Assembly (NCBI GenBank): GCA_942491535.1
Contig: CALOBV010000020.1
Location: 124,001 to 188,000 of the forward strand
Source: JAUVKT01 sp942491535
GTDB lineage: Bacteria > Bacteroidota > Bacteroidia > Bacteroidales > VadinHA17
Direction of reading: 5' to 3'
Length of the DNA stretch: 64,000 nt
Part shown: piece by piece, positions 34,863 to 44,475 of the stretch
Layout: every line of letters begins with the position of its first letter
Position numbering within the stretch: the stretch's first letter is position 1
The notes under the pieces: model-generated
The model's input: only the letters and a program-made list of their open reading frames with translations
The model's database searches: none
Told to the model about the DNA's origin: nothing
Position numbers and translations under genes: made by a program

Positions 34863-37721
34863 ATGAAACGATTAACAATATTCTCTTACATTATAATCAT
34901 AACCATTCTTGCGGTAAACAGTATATATTATAATAACCTCTACCAGAAGCAGGTCAATTATGTTAAACAACTTCTCAGTCAGCAGGTTCAGCTTATAGGG
35001 GTTGAGGCAGGAGATGTAAATCTTTATTTTGAAAGTGATATCAGCAGAATCTTTTTCGAGGAAAAAGAAAACATGAACAATTTCTTTAATAATGATTATG
35101 CAAAAGAAAGGATAATAGAAAGACTTAAATTCTTTTATAGTAAGTACGAGGACTTCGTAGTTAATATCGAAATAATCAATACGAGGGCCCAGGTTTTCAA
35201 CCTGTATAAAGACCAGGAAGAGGAGTGGATAGAGAATACCTACCTGAGCCAGGCCCAGAAACCAATTGTAAACAGGGAGATGCTGACCCCTAACCGTGAT
35301 AAATATGATGCCTATTATGTAATTATTAATAATAATGATGAAATTATTGGTAACATGATAGTTACGGTAGATTATATAAACTACTTTAATGCCCAGTTCC
35401 AGAAATATAAGCTCGAAGACTACCAGTGGCAGTGGTTAATTGATGATGAGGGTAATATTTTATATATTAACTTTCTCACCGAAGATATCCTGGAGGCAAA
35501 AAATTCTGAAGGAATAGAAATAGGGAACAGGAATGCAATTTTAAAAGACATTGTTGATGAGATAAGCGGCAACCTGGTTCATACCGTTACTGCCAACGGA
35601 GAGACAGGGAATATAATTTCTTCGTATTATCCTGTAACACTACTTAAGCGCGACTTCGGAATGGTGTTTTCTGCACCAACCAGCTTCTATCAAACCTATA
35701 TTATCAGGAACTCACTTCTTATTGTGAGCTTCACTATTTTGATGGTGGGACTTATGATCTTCTTTTTCAGGAGATTTATCAGGAAGCAGGCAAAAGACAG
35801 TAAGTTGTTAAGAGAATCTGAGCAAACATTTATACAGCTAATAGAACAGATGCCTGTTGGTGTTGTGATAATGAATCCCAATAAGGAGATAATTAAAGCA
35901 AACGATACTGTAGCCAGGTTATTTTCTTACGAAGATGCAAGCGAGATGGAAGGCAAGCTGATGCCCGAAAATATTCATTCAGGTGAAGGACTTTTGTTTG
36001 CAGAGAACCTGGGAGCAGGCTACGAGCCCAACCAGTTTATGGTTATTAAGAAGGGTGGTGTGGATATTGTAATTTTCAGGAAGGAAATTCCCGTTGTCTT
36101 TAATGGAGAGGAAGCTACAATGGTGGCTCTTATAGATGTAACCCTTCTTGAAGTGGCCCGTAAGCAGGAAGCCAGGGCAAATGAGGCAAAATCTGAATTT
36201 CTTGCAAAAATGAGTCATGAGATCCGAACACCTCTTAATGGTATTATTGGAATGGCTGATATACTCGTCGGAATGGAGCAAGAACCCAGGGTAAAGGAGA
36301 TTGTTAACCTTATCAAGAATTCTTCAGATCTGCTATTAACTATTATTAATGATCTGCTCGACTTTTCGAGGATTGAGGCAGGTAAGCTGATGCTTGATGA
36401 GATACCATTTGATGTTCGGAAAGAAATAGAGTATTGCATTAATGTTGCGGCAACAATCAAAGCTACCGGCGTGGAATTCTCTACCGATGTCGACAATGCT
36501 GTTCCTGAAACATTAATAGGCGACCCCTTCAGGCTGAGACAGGTAATTTCAAGCCTGTTTTCAATATCAATTGATCATACCAGGAAGGGGCAGATCAGTA
36601 TAGCCTGTAATATTGAACAAAGCGGGCAGGGGACAATGTTTTTGAAGTTTGATATCAGGGATACAGGGTGTGGCTATTCAAATACTGCATTTAAAAAGTT
36701 GTTTGGTGATTATATCCGGGCAGAGAGCAAATCAGTTGTTGATTACGACGGGAAAGGACTTACGGGCATTATCTCCAAGCAATTGATTGAGATGATGGGC
36801 GGCGATCTCGTCTCTTCAACCCCTTCCGGTCTTACAGATGACCCTGATTGTCAGGGTGCACGCTTTGTATTTACGGTGAAAGTTTACTCTAATGAGAGAC
36901 TGGAGAAAAATGTTGGGGCCGAAAAAATAAAATCCTATGAAGAGATCAAAACCCTTGTGGTTAGCGGAGGACGGCAAAGAGATGAAGAACTGCTTGGGTC
37001 ATTACATAAAATTGGACTGTCAAGCTATGTTACAAGCTGGCAAAAACAAACAATAAACCTTATTAAATCAAACCTGTCGCAGGTAGAGGAAAAATACAGG
37101 TTTGTAATTATTCTTGATACCGAAGATTTTGACGGATTCCAGGTGGGAAAGGAATTATGGGAAAAGGGCCTGTTTAAGGAGGTAATAATATTAATGCTTA
37201 GCTCAAATGATCAGCGAGGAAACTATTCAAGATGTATACATTACGGAATTGATGATTACCTGGTAAAACCATATCATATTAGCGAGCTGTTTAATATTAT
37301 CCAGGAGCGCTTCCCCAATATAGAGCCACATCTGGATTTCAAAATCGACCATCCCCTTACAAAGGAATTGAATATTCTTGTTGTTGAAGATAATATGATT
37401 AACCAGAAAGTAGCATCAACAATATTCAGGAGCCTTGGTTATGAGACAGACATCGCTTCGAACGGAGAAGAAGCTATTAAGATGGTTGCTGATAAAAAAT
37501 ATGATATAATCTTTATGGATTTGATTATGCCGGTAATAGATGGCTTTGAAGCATCCAGGTCAATTGTGGCAAAGGATAAAGATGCTCTGATTATTGCTCT
37601 GACAGCCGACAGCACAGAAGAATCAATTAGGAAGGCAGAGCTTTCAGGCATGCAGGGCTTTGTGTCCAAGCCTGTTACACAGCAGCATATAAGAAAAATA
37701 CTTCTCTCTCATTTTTCATAA
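34863..37721 (+). CDS. hybrid sensor histidine kinase with eroded ATPase domain and two receiver domains
   Basis: The 952-residue protein has two transmembrane segments (about 5-22 and 280-300) enclosing a Cache-like sensor region. A PAS domain (about 315-430) follows. The HisKA domain has H452 in MSHEIRTPLNG. The ATPase domain lacks key residues: the N-box reads SLFSISIDHT with no asparagine, and the G2 box reads GKGLTGI. G1 survives as DTGCGYS. A first receiver (about 693-810) lacks the N-terminal acidic pair but keeps LDTEDFDG and YLVKPYH. The second (about 838-950) is canonical, with D886 in FMDLIMP. Autophosphorylation is doubtful. It may act as a sensor platform or receive phosphate from another kinase. 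mnmH follows immediately. Confidence 0.85.
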   Translation: MKRLTIFSYIIIITILAVNSIYYNNLYQKQVNYVKQLLSQQVQLIGVEAGDVNLYFESDISRIFFEEKENMNNFFNNDYAKERIIERLKFFYSKYEDFVVNIEIINTRAQVFNLYKDQEEEWIENTYLSQAQKPIVNREMLTPNRDKYDAYYVIINNNDEIIGNMIVTVDYINYFNAQFQKYKLEDYQWQWLIDDEGNILYINFLTEDILEAKNSEGIEIGNRNAILKDIVDEISGNLVHTVTANGETGNIISSYYPVTLLKRDFGMVFSAPTSFYQTYIIRNSLLIVSFTILMVGLMIFFFRRFIRKQAKDSKLLRESEQTFIQLIEQMPVGVVIMNPNKEIIKANDTVARLFSYEDASEMEGKLMPENIHSGEGLLFAENLGAGYEPNQFMVIKKGGVDIVIFRKEIPVVFNGEEATMVALIDVTLLEVARKQEARANEAKSEFLAKMSHEIRTPLNGIIGMADILVGMEQEPRVKEIVNLIKNSSDLLLTIINDLLDFSRIEAGKLMLDEIPFDVRKEIEYCINVAATIKATGVEFSTDVDNAVPETLIGDPFRLRQVISSLFSISIDHTRKGQISIACNIEQSGQGTMFLKFDIRDTGCGYSNTAFKKLFGDYIRAESKSVVDYDGKGLTGIISKQLIEMMGGDLVSSTPSGLTDDPDCQGARFVFTVKVYSNERLEKNVGAEKIKSYEEIKTLVVSGGRQRDEELLGSLHKIGLSSYVTSWQKQTINLIKSNLSQVEEKYRFVIILDTEDFDGFQVGKELWEKGLFKEVIILMLSSNDQRGNYSRCIHYGIDDYLVKPYHISELFNIIQERFPNIEPHLDFKIDHPLTKELNILVVEDNMINQKVASTIFRSLGYETDIASNGEEAIKMVADKKYDIIFMDLIMPVIDGFEASRSIVAKDKDALIIALTADSTEESIRKAELSGMQGFVSKPVTQQHIRKILLSHFS

Positions 37722-37723
37722 TA

Positions 37724-38767
37724 TTGGATAATCAACAAAGAGTAATCGGGGTAAGGGAGTTTCTCAGCGAGGCCGGGAAAAATCCAGTGATTGATGTCAG
37801 AACACCTTCTGAGTTCTCAAAGGGACATATCCCCGGAGCAGTCAACATACCATTGTTTTCTGATGAGGAAAGATCAATTGTTGGTACTATCTACAATAAG
37901 GAAGGAGAAAGAGAGGCCGTACTGAAAGGGCTCAGTATTGTAGGCCCAAAGATGAAAGACCTCCTGGTAAAGGGAATAGAAACGGCAGGCGAAAATAAAA
38001 AACTGCTTGTTCATTGCTGGAGGGGTGGACGACGATCTGCCAGCATGGCATGGCTGTTTTCCCAGGGCGATTTAGAATGCAGCCTGCTCGAAGGTGGTTA
38101 TAAAAGCTACAGAGCTTATTTGTCTGAATTTCTCGGCCAGGAAAGAAACATAATTGTTGTGGGAGGAATGACTGGTAGTGGAAAGACAGAAATACTGTAT
38201 GAAATAGCCAATACCGGCGAACAGGTAATTGACCTCGAAGGCCTTGCTAATCACAGGGGATCAGCCTTTGGTGCCATAGGCATGCCTCCACAACCGTCGA
38301 CCGAACATTTCGCAAACCTTCTTTTCGATGAATTAAGAAAACAGGACCCGGATAAAAGACTCTTTCTTGAAGATGAAAGCCTTAATATAGGATCGGTTTT
38401 TATGCCGGATGTATTTTACCAGAGAATAAGAGAGGCTCACGTAATAGCGGTAGTATGTGATGTTGATATACGCCTGCCAAGGCTTCTCGATGAGTATGGG
38501 GAAATGCCCCCGGATTTGCTTGAAGAATCGATTAATCGGATAAGGAAACGCCTGGGAGGGAAGGAGGCTGATGAAGCCCTGGATGCAGTAAGGGATAAGA
38601 ATATGGACAGGGCAATTAGAATAGTGTTGCGCTATTACGATAAGACCTATAATTATGGACTGGATAGGAGGGAGCAGGATATGGTAACCAGAATAGAAAG
38701 TCTTAGTGCCAATGCAGGCGAAAACGCATTGAAAGTTTTGAAAGCGGCCGATGCTCTAAGGGGATAA
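37724..38767 (+). CDS. mnmH: tRNA 2-selenouridine synthase
   Basis: The 347-residue protein has an N-terminal rhodanese domain with the active cysteine in LLVHCWRGGRRSASM and a C-terminal P-loop domain with VVGGMTGSGKTEIL. This is the MnmH/SelU/YbbB two-domain layout. It replaces sulfur by selenium at position 2 of the wobble uridine of certain tRNAs, using selenophosphate and a geranylated intermediate. The only plausible start is TTG at 37724, two bases after the kinase stop codon, so expression probably depends on that transcript. Presence implies selenophosphate synthetase elsewhere. The stop codon directly abuts the stop of the convergent U32 gene. Confidence 0.9.
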   Translation: MDNQQRVIGVREFLSEAGKNPVIDVRTPSEFSKGHIPGAVNIPLFSDEERSIVGTIYNKEGEREAVLKGLSIVGPKMKDLLVKGIETAGENKKLLVHCWRGGRRSASMAWLFSQGDLECSLLEGGYKSYRAYLSEFLGQERNIIVVGGMTGSGKTEILYEIANTGEQVIDLEGLANHRGSAFGAIGMPPQPSTEHFANLLFDELRKQDPDKRLFLEDESLNIGSVFMPDVFYQRIREAHVIAVVCDVDIRLPRLLDEYGEMPPDLLEESINRIRKRLGGKEADEALDAVRDKNMDRAIRIVLRYYDKTYNYGLDRREQDMVTRIESLSANAGENALKVLKAADALRG

Positions 38768-40024
38768 TTATTGCTTCCTGACCTCGGAAGCATCAACCCA
38801 TTTATAGACCTTATCGGATCTCCGTAATAAGTCGGGAGAAGGAACAGAACACCTTACCCCTTTTTCTGCCAGCTCAACCTTCTGCATATCTACCCGTATT
38901 TCATCTACAACATATTCTATTACCCCGGTTGTTGGACCTATTATCAGGAGCTCATCATTTCTTTTCAGAGGGCCCGTTTCAAGCTTTATCTCTGCCACCC
39001 CTATTTTATTAAAATAGTTAGTTATTTTACCAAGATAAATTTTTCTCTTACTGGCACTCGAACCATAATTATTACTCCATTCACCAAGTTTCTGACCAAG
39101 GTAATAACCATCCCAGAATCCCCTGTTAAATACTGAAGCAACCTGGTCTTTAAGATTACTTATCAGCCGGTCGTTGTACTTATCGTCGATTACCGCCTGA
39201 ACAGCTGTATTATATGCAGAAGAAACAGTTTTTACATATTCGGGTGAGCGGGCCCGGCCTTCAATTTTCAGAACCCTTACGCCGGCATCGAGTAGTTTAT
39301 TTACAAAACCAATTGTAGAAAGGTCTTTGGGAGACATAATATATTCATTGTCGATCTCCAATTCGTTGCCGCTTTCTTTTTCCGATACAATATAGGCCTT
39401 CCTGCAGGTCTGATAGCACTTACCCCTGTTTGCCGAATTATTGTTTTCGTGGAGGCTCAGATAACACTTACCTGATACTGCCATACACAGTGCTCCGTGG
39501 ACAAACATTTCAATCTTTATCTTCCTGCCTGAAGGACCGGTAATATTTTCTTCCTCAATCTTATTATATATATACTTTACCTGTTCAAGGTTTAGTTCCC
39601 TGGCAAGTACAACCACATCAGCCCACTGTGAGTAGAACTTAAGCGATTCAATATTGGTGATATTGACCTGGGTGGACAGATGGATTTCAACTCCCCTGGA
39701 ACTTGCATAATGAATGGCCGAAAGGTCGGAAGCGATAATTGCACTTATTCCACTTTCTTTTGCTGCATCGACAATCTCTTTCATCTGATCAATCTCATTG
39801 TCGTACATCACCACATTTAAGGTAAGGTAGGAGTTAAGACCGTTTTTATTGCATATTTCTGAAATCTTCCTGAGATCGTCGAGGGTGAAGTTATGAGAAG
39901 AACGAGCCCTCATATTAAGCTGTTCGACCCCAAAATATACTGAATTGGCGCCTCCCTGAATTGCCGCCGCCAGTGATTCATAAGAACCAACAGGAGCCAT
40001 TATTTCAATATCTTCCCTGAGCAT
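38768..40024 (-). CDS. U32 family peptidase (YegQ/TrhP/RlhA-like)
   Basis: The 418-residue protein shows the U32 pattern: GGANSVYFGVEQLNMRARSSHNFT near the start, IIASDLSAIHYASSRGVEIHLSTQVN, and the hallmark EMFVHGALCMAVSGKCYLS...GKCYQTCRKAY cysteine-rich stretch. KIEGRARSPEYVKTV follows. Although annotated as peptidases, characterised U32 proteins (RlhA, TrhP) take part in RNA hydroxylation with prephenate and an iron-sulfur site. It is therefore probably an RNA-modification enzyme. A -7 box lies 21 bp upstream and abuts the stop codon of the sensor kinase gene. Confidence 0.85.
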   Translation of the reverse strand: MLREDIEIMAPVGSYESLAAAIQGGANSVYFGVEQLNMRARSSHNFTLDDLRKISEICNKNGLNSYLTLNVVMYDNEIDQMKEIVDAAKESGISAIIASDLSAIHYASSRGVEIHLSTQVNITNIESLKFYSQWADVVVLARELNLEQVKYIYNKIEEENITGPSGRKIKIEMFVHGALCMAVSGKCYLSLHENNNSANRGKCYQTCRKAYIVSEKESGNELEIDNEYIMSPKDLSTIGFVNKLLDAGVRVLKIEGRARSPEYVKTVSSAYNTAVQAVIDDKYNDRLISNLKDQVASVFNRGFWDGYYLGQKLGEWSNNYGSSASKRKIYLGKITNYFNKIGVAEIKLETGPLKRNDELLIIGPTTGVIEYVVDEIRVDMQKVELAEKGVRCSVPSPDLLRRSDKVYKWVDASEVRKQ

Positions 40025-40044
40025 GATCTGAGATTTAAGACAAC

Positions 40045-40052
40045 AAAGATAG
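40045..40052 (-). promoter_or_regulatory. -7 box for the U32 gene
   Basis: CAAAGATA on the plus strand is TATCTTTG on the minus strand, a full TAnnTTTG match in the 28-bp gap between the kinase stop and the U32 start. No -33 element at the right distance. Confidence 0.4.
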
Positions 40053-41216
40053 TTATTTTTGCGGCCTCTTTTTATTCAGTATTATCCTGATAACCGTACC
40101 TCTGCCCGGCTCTGATGACCTGACAAAGATCTTTCCGCTATGATATAACTCTATTATCCTTTTACTTAACGACAGGCCCAGGCCCCATCCTCTTTCCTTG
40201 GTGCTGAAACCTGGCTTGAAGATACTCTTGAATACAGATTTATGCATTCCTTTTCCACTGTCCTCTATATCAATTAAAACACCAGAAGAGCTTTCGTTTA
40301 CTGCGACACTGATGTTACCAACACCATTCATTGCATCTATGGCGTTCTTAAAAAGGTTTTCAAGCACCCATTCGAAAAGAGAAGCATTGAGGGGAACCAG
40401 TAATTCTTTGTCGACTTTAAAATCTACTTCGTATAAGACCTTTGAGCTGGTTCTTCTTTTTAGATAATCAATGCTGTTTTCAATTATATGTATAATACTT
40501 TCCGGGTGTAATTCCGGCCTTGACCCGATACTTGAAAACCTTTCAGTAATTTTCTCAAGTCTTTCTACGTCCCTCGATAATTCATGGTGAATAGTATCAT
40601 CGGGGTATCTTTCTTTTATTAACTCTACCCATCCCTCAAGAGAAGATGTCGGGGTGCCAAGCTGATGGGCTGTCTCCTTCGACATTCCCACCCAAACCTG
40701 GTTCTGTTCTGACTTTCGGGCTATACTGAACGCAAAATATGCTATTGCAATAAAGAATATAATTATGCTGAGCTGTATGTAGGGATAGTATCTTAACTTG
40801 GTAAGAATAATGCTCTCATTATAATAGATATAGCTCTTCATTCCTTCTCCAAATGATATAACTATAGGTTCAGATCTACCCTTTAATCTTGTAAGCTGAG
40901 CCTGCAGATATTCAGGATCTTCAGATTTTACTGTATCGAAATTTCGGTGTCCCTTAATTACTCCGTTTTCGTCGGTCAGAATTACCGGAACGGTATTGTT
41001 GGATTCAATAATTGATGACAGTAGATTAAGCACGTCAACATCATCTGTAAGCTCAACGAGCTGAATTGATTCTGCCCAGTGTTCAATCTTTTTCCTTTCT
41101 TCATCTTTAAGGCGGTTTACGAGACTCCCGGTATAAATAAGAGATGAAACACCAATTATTATTGCTGCTACAAGCAAAGACAGTTTCCAAAATATTTTCT
41201 TCCTGTATATATTCAA
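40053..41216 (-). CDS. membrane sensor histidine kinase
   Basis: The 387-residue protein has transmembrane segments at about 10-32 and 140-165, with a small extracytoplasmic domain between them. The dimerisation helix carries the phospho-acceptor histidine in ETAHQLGTPTSSLEGW, a variant common in Bacteroidota. The ATPase domain has NLFKNAIDAM (N-box), DSGKGM (G1) and RGWGLGLSLSKRII (G2), all intact. No cognate response regulator is next to it. Its start overlaps the AsmA-like gene stop by 4 bp, so it is co-translated with that envelope protein and may monitor envelope state. Confidence 0.85.
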   Translation of the reverse strand: MNIYRKKIFWKLSLLVAAIIIGVSSLIYTGSLVNRLKDEERKKIEHWAESIQLVELTDDVDVLNLLSSIIESNNTVPVILTDENGVIKGHRNFDTVKSEDPEYLQAQLTRLKGRSEPIVISFGEGMKSYIYYNESIILTKLRYYPYIQLSIIIFFIAIAYFAFSIARKSEQNQVWVGMSKETAHQLGTPTSSLEGWVELIKERYPDDTIHHELSRDVERLEKITERFSSIGSRPELHPESIIHIIENSIDYLKRRTSSKVLYEVDFKVDKELLVPLNASLFEWVLENLFKNAIDAMNGVGNISVAVNESSSGVLIDIEDSGKGMHKSVFKSIFKPGFSTKERGWGLGLSLSKRIIELYHSGKIFVRSSEPGRGTVIRIILNKKRPQK

Positions 41217-43708
41217 AACTTCTTTTTAAGAGTATCAGATTTAAATATTTTCTTAAAAATACCAGACCTGACCCCGGTGGGTTCTTGTATTGTTTTAATA
41301 GAGTCTGCTTCCTCCCAGTTAATCCTGAATCGCCTGCTGTTATTTACTTTGGCTTCCAGGGAATCACTTTTATACCAACCATATTCATCGTTTAATATTG
41401 TTTTAAGGCTTTGTTTTTCTTCCTGAAGACTAACCTTAATCTCTTCTGATAGCTTTTTCACATCGTAGCTAACCCTTGTTTCCTCATTGTCTTTTTCGAG
41501 CTTCAGGAAGAGGGTGGTTTTACCCAGACCATCATCTTCGACCGGACCGAACTCACTCACATAAGATCCTGAATTCCTGGCTTTCTTACTAAGGATTTCT
41601 GAAAGCAACACACTTAAATGGTATTCAAAAGTGCCTGAAAAATCCTGTTCCCCTGACAGAGATATATTGAAGGCAGATGAGTTGATTTCCATCGAAGGAA
41701 TCAACAGTCTCTGGTTGGCAATAATAAGATCGTTCTTCATATTCTGGAACTTAATGTCTTCCAGCTCCGAAACCTCTATAAAGCGGGATAGTTTAAGTAT
41801 CGGTTCAAAACCAAGAAGCTCCCCGTCTGTTATGGAATAATTACCCGAAACAGAAAGAGAAGACGGGATTGGCTTAAAAGATGAATCAGTATCTGTGCTA
41901 ATGCTGAAAGAGCCTGACAGATCACCCCTTATATTCTCAGCCAGGAGCTGTTGCTGCCCGAAGTTATTGAACACGGTAAATGCCTTATTAATATCCACAT
42001 TTTGAATATCAAACCATCCTCTTGCAGAGTACCTACCGCCTGAATTCTTAATCAAAGTTGTATTCCCCGAAAGTGATCCGTCAAGAGCCAGCAAATTAAA
42101 TGAGTTAATATTGAAAAGACCGGGCCTGTAATTTATAATGCCGTCAAATTGAGATGAGTGAAATTTATTGAGAATAAGACTATCGACATTTATAACAAGG
42201 CTGGCTACTACTCTGTCTTTAAGGCCAGGACTGTCATTTATATTGTTTACCTGCTTTTCAGATCCGGGGGGAGGTAATAATAATTTGTAATCAACTTTGT
42301 CTGCCCAGAGGCCTGCTGTAATATTAATAACCCCACCATCCTTATTAAAGATATTACCAGCATCGTCGATTTTGCAGTTCATAACCATGTTCTGTCCGGA
42401 AATAAGAAATGATAATTCATCGGCCCAGACATTATCGGAAATCATAATATTTCCTGAAATATTTTGAACCGGATAGGCATAAGTGCTCAATTTCAGATCT
42501 ACATCACTTAAATGGAGGTTAATATTTCTTTTAAGCTTGAGAAGCTTATCGACAGAAAATGTGTTTAGCCTGCCCGTCATACCACTAAACCGTGCATTTA
42601 TATGGGCTTCTCCTGATATCGCCTCCAGCTTACTGACCGGGTGAATCTTGTATAGCTTAGCAAGATCCACATTAGCACTAAACATTAGATCCAGGTTAGG
42701 TGAGACAAGGTTTTTAAGCGATAGAGAACCCTCATAATCAGATCCTGCATATTCAGACTTAAAGGAGTGGACAGTCGCCGAGAAGCTCTTCAGGGGGTCG
42801 TTAAAATTAAGGCTAAGACTTGTGTTCTGGTGATCAAGCACTATCCCCTGCCTGAATTCTTTTTCAATTGGGAAATTATTGATTATAAGATCAAGGTCAG
42901 TATTGTCTGAAACAATATTAAGTTTCAGATTATGCTCCTTTTTACAAACAGATCCATCTACGCTAATAGCTTGATTACTAACTACTAAATCAAGTTGTTT
43001 AAAGTAAATAGAATCTGCCGAAAGTATTAATTTACCCTTAATACTCCCCCCGGATACCGGCTTGAGAATAATTCTTTCTTTTGATAGAAGGCTGCTTATA
43101 TCAAACTCGCTCTTTACTTCAATATTGGTTTTGCCATCGGCCAGCTTCAGTTTTCCCTCTGCATTATCAAGCTTACAATCGAGGAGGAATCTATTCTGGT
43201 CATTAATGTAAATAAATCCGATATTATCAAGGCGGATATTATCCAGGTCGAATGAAATTTTGGAAGAATCGTTTTTAAATTCATTTTTAAGTATACGCTT
43301 GCTTGTAACTCCAATCGAGTCTTTAATAATTAGCAACTTACCATTCTTAACTGTAATCCGGTCGATCGAGTACTTCTTATTTATTATATCCCTTACATTG
43401 AATGACACAAACAAAAATTCAGCTTCAAGAAAATTTCTTATATCAGGGATGCTATCCATATTATTAATTTCTGTCGCTGGCGACTCAATAAGGATATTTT
43501 TAAATTCGACGGTTGCCCGGGGGAAGCCTTTTATTAGAGAAAAACTCACTTTTTCAACATCTAAACCAGTTTCCGAATATTTGTTGGCTTCTGTTTTAAA
43601 TATTTGAGTTATACGACCCTGGAAAACGAGTGTCAGGCTAATAAGTATAACAAGTACCGCCGCAATGGTAATAAACAGGTACCTGAATATTTTCAGGATT
43701 ATTTTCAT
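41213..43708 (-). CDS. AsmA-like bridge protein
   Basis: The 831-residue protein has an N-terminal membrane anchor (RYLFITIAAVLVILISLTLVF) followed by the AsmA N-terminal signature region (VEKVSFSLIKGFPRATVEFKNILI). A very long beta-rich stretch has repeated short strands, as in AsmA/TamB/YhdP family proteins. The C-terminal part has the AsmA_2-like GFEPILKLSRFIEVSELEDIKFQNMKNDL. Family members are thought to form hydrophobic grooves carrying lipids from the inner to the outer membrane. The downstream sensor kinase gene overlaps by 4 bp. Confidence 0.8.
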   Translation of the reverse strand: MKIILKIFRYLFITIAAVLVILISLTLVFQGRITQIFKTEANKYSETGLDVEKVSFSLIKGFPRATVEFKNILIESPATEINNMDSIPDIRNFLEAEFLFVSFNVRDIINKKYSIDRITVKNGKLLIIKDSIGVTSKRILKNEFKNDSSKISFDLDNIRLDNIGFIYINDQNRFLLDCKLDNAEGKLKLADGKTNIEVKSEFDISSLLSKERIILKPVSGGSIKGKLILSADSIYFKQLDLVVSNQAISVDGSVCKKEHNLKLNIVSDNTDLDLIINNFPIEKEFRQGIVLDHQNTSLSLNFNDPLKSFSATVHSFKSEYAGSDYEGSLSLKNLVSPNLDLMFSANVDLAKLYKIHPVSKLEAISGEAHINARFSGMTGRLNTFSVDKLLKLKRNINLHLSDVDLKLSTYAYPVQNISGNIMISDNVWADELSFLISGQNMVMNCKIDDAGNIFNKDGGVINITAGLWADKVDYKLLLPPPGSEKQVNNINDSPGLKDRVVASLVINVDSLILNKFHSSQFDGIINYRPGLFNINSFNLLALDGSLSGNTTLIKNSGGRYSARGWFDIQNVDINKAFTVFNNFGQQQLLAENIRGDLSGSFSISTDTDSSFKPIPSSLSVSGNYSITDGELLGFEPILKLSRFIEVSELEDIKFQNMKNDLIIANQRLLIPSMEINSSAFNISLSGEQDFSGTFEYHLSVLLSEILSKKARNSGSYVSEFGPVEDDGLGKTTLFLKLEKDNEETRVSYDVKKLSEEIKVSLQEEKQSLKTILNDEYGWYKSDSLEAKVNNSRRFRINWEEADSIKTIQEPTGVRSGIFKKIFKSDTLKKKF

Positions 43709-43755
43709 ATAAACCTATTGTATATTTCCTTATTCAACCAATATCAGGCTGCTTA

Positions 43756-44460
43756 TTAAAGAAGAAAGGATAAATCGCTGCCTGTGTTTACCTCATATGG
43801 AGAGTCTCCCTTCCTGAAGATTCTCATATCTCTCGGGCCTATTAATTTAAGAACTTTTCCTTCAAGGTGGAGCATTGTTCCTTCCCTGAGTCCGACAACA
43901 TAGAGGTCGGGGTTTACCTCCAGGAATTCCTGTATCCTCTGTTCCCTTGTTTCCCCGGCGTGACCATCGGGGTTAGCGTCGAGGTAATGAGGATTGATCT
44001 GGAAGGAGATCAGATTAAGGGAATTGAAACTATCAGGTTCAATTATTGGCATATCATTGGTGGTTCTCAGGCTGGGACAGGCCATATTTGAGCCTGCGCT
44101 CCATCCAATATATGGGGTGCCACTTAAGACCTTTTTTCTGATTGGTTCTATCAGCCTGTTGTCCTGTGTCATTTTTAATAATTGCCAGGTATTTCCGCCC
44201 CCAACAACAATTGCTTCTGCTTCTTCCACGGCCTTAACAGGGTCTTTGCTATGGTGAATAGAAACAATATCATGTCCTATTTCTTTAAAGCGATTGGAAA
44301 CCTTTGCCTCATAGTCGTCGAAAGAAAAAGTTACCCCGGCATATGGAATAAATAGTGCTTTAACCGGCTTCTCTCCCAGGAATTCCTTAATATTATATTT
44401 CGGGTATTCGAGATATTCCTCTCCGGCATTAGTTGAATTACTTATCAATAACAATTTCAT
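43756..44460 (-). CDS. pepE: peptidase E (alpha-aspartyl dipeptidase, S51)
   Basis: The 234-residue protein matches PepE in length. The nucleophile serine lies in YIGWSAGSNMACPSL, preceded by AIVVGGGNTWQLL. The histidine region is FQINPHYLDANPDGHAGETREQRIQEF, with LREGTMLHLEG after it. It cleaves Asp-X dipeptides in the cytoplasm. It follows the MoeB/ThiF-like gene by 15 bp and probably shares its promoter at 45286-45316. Confidence 0.92.
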   Translation of the reverse strand: MKLLLISNSTNAGEEYLEYPKYNIKEFLGEKPVKALFIPYAGVTFSFDDYEAKVSNRFKEIGHDIVSIHHSKDPVKAVEEAEAIVVGGGNTWQLLKMTQDNRLIEPIRKKVLSGTPYIGWSAGSNMACPSLRTTNDMPIIEPDSFNSLNLISFQINPHYLDANPDGHAGETREQRIQEFLEVNPDLYVVGLREGTMLHLEGKVLKLIGPRDMRIFRKGDSPYEVNTGSDLSFLL

Positions 44461-44475
44461 ATCAGTAAGATTAGA

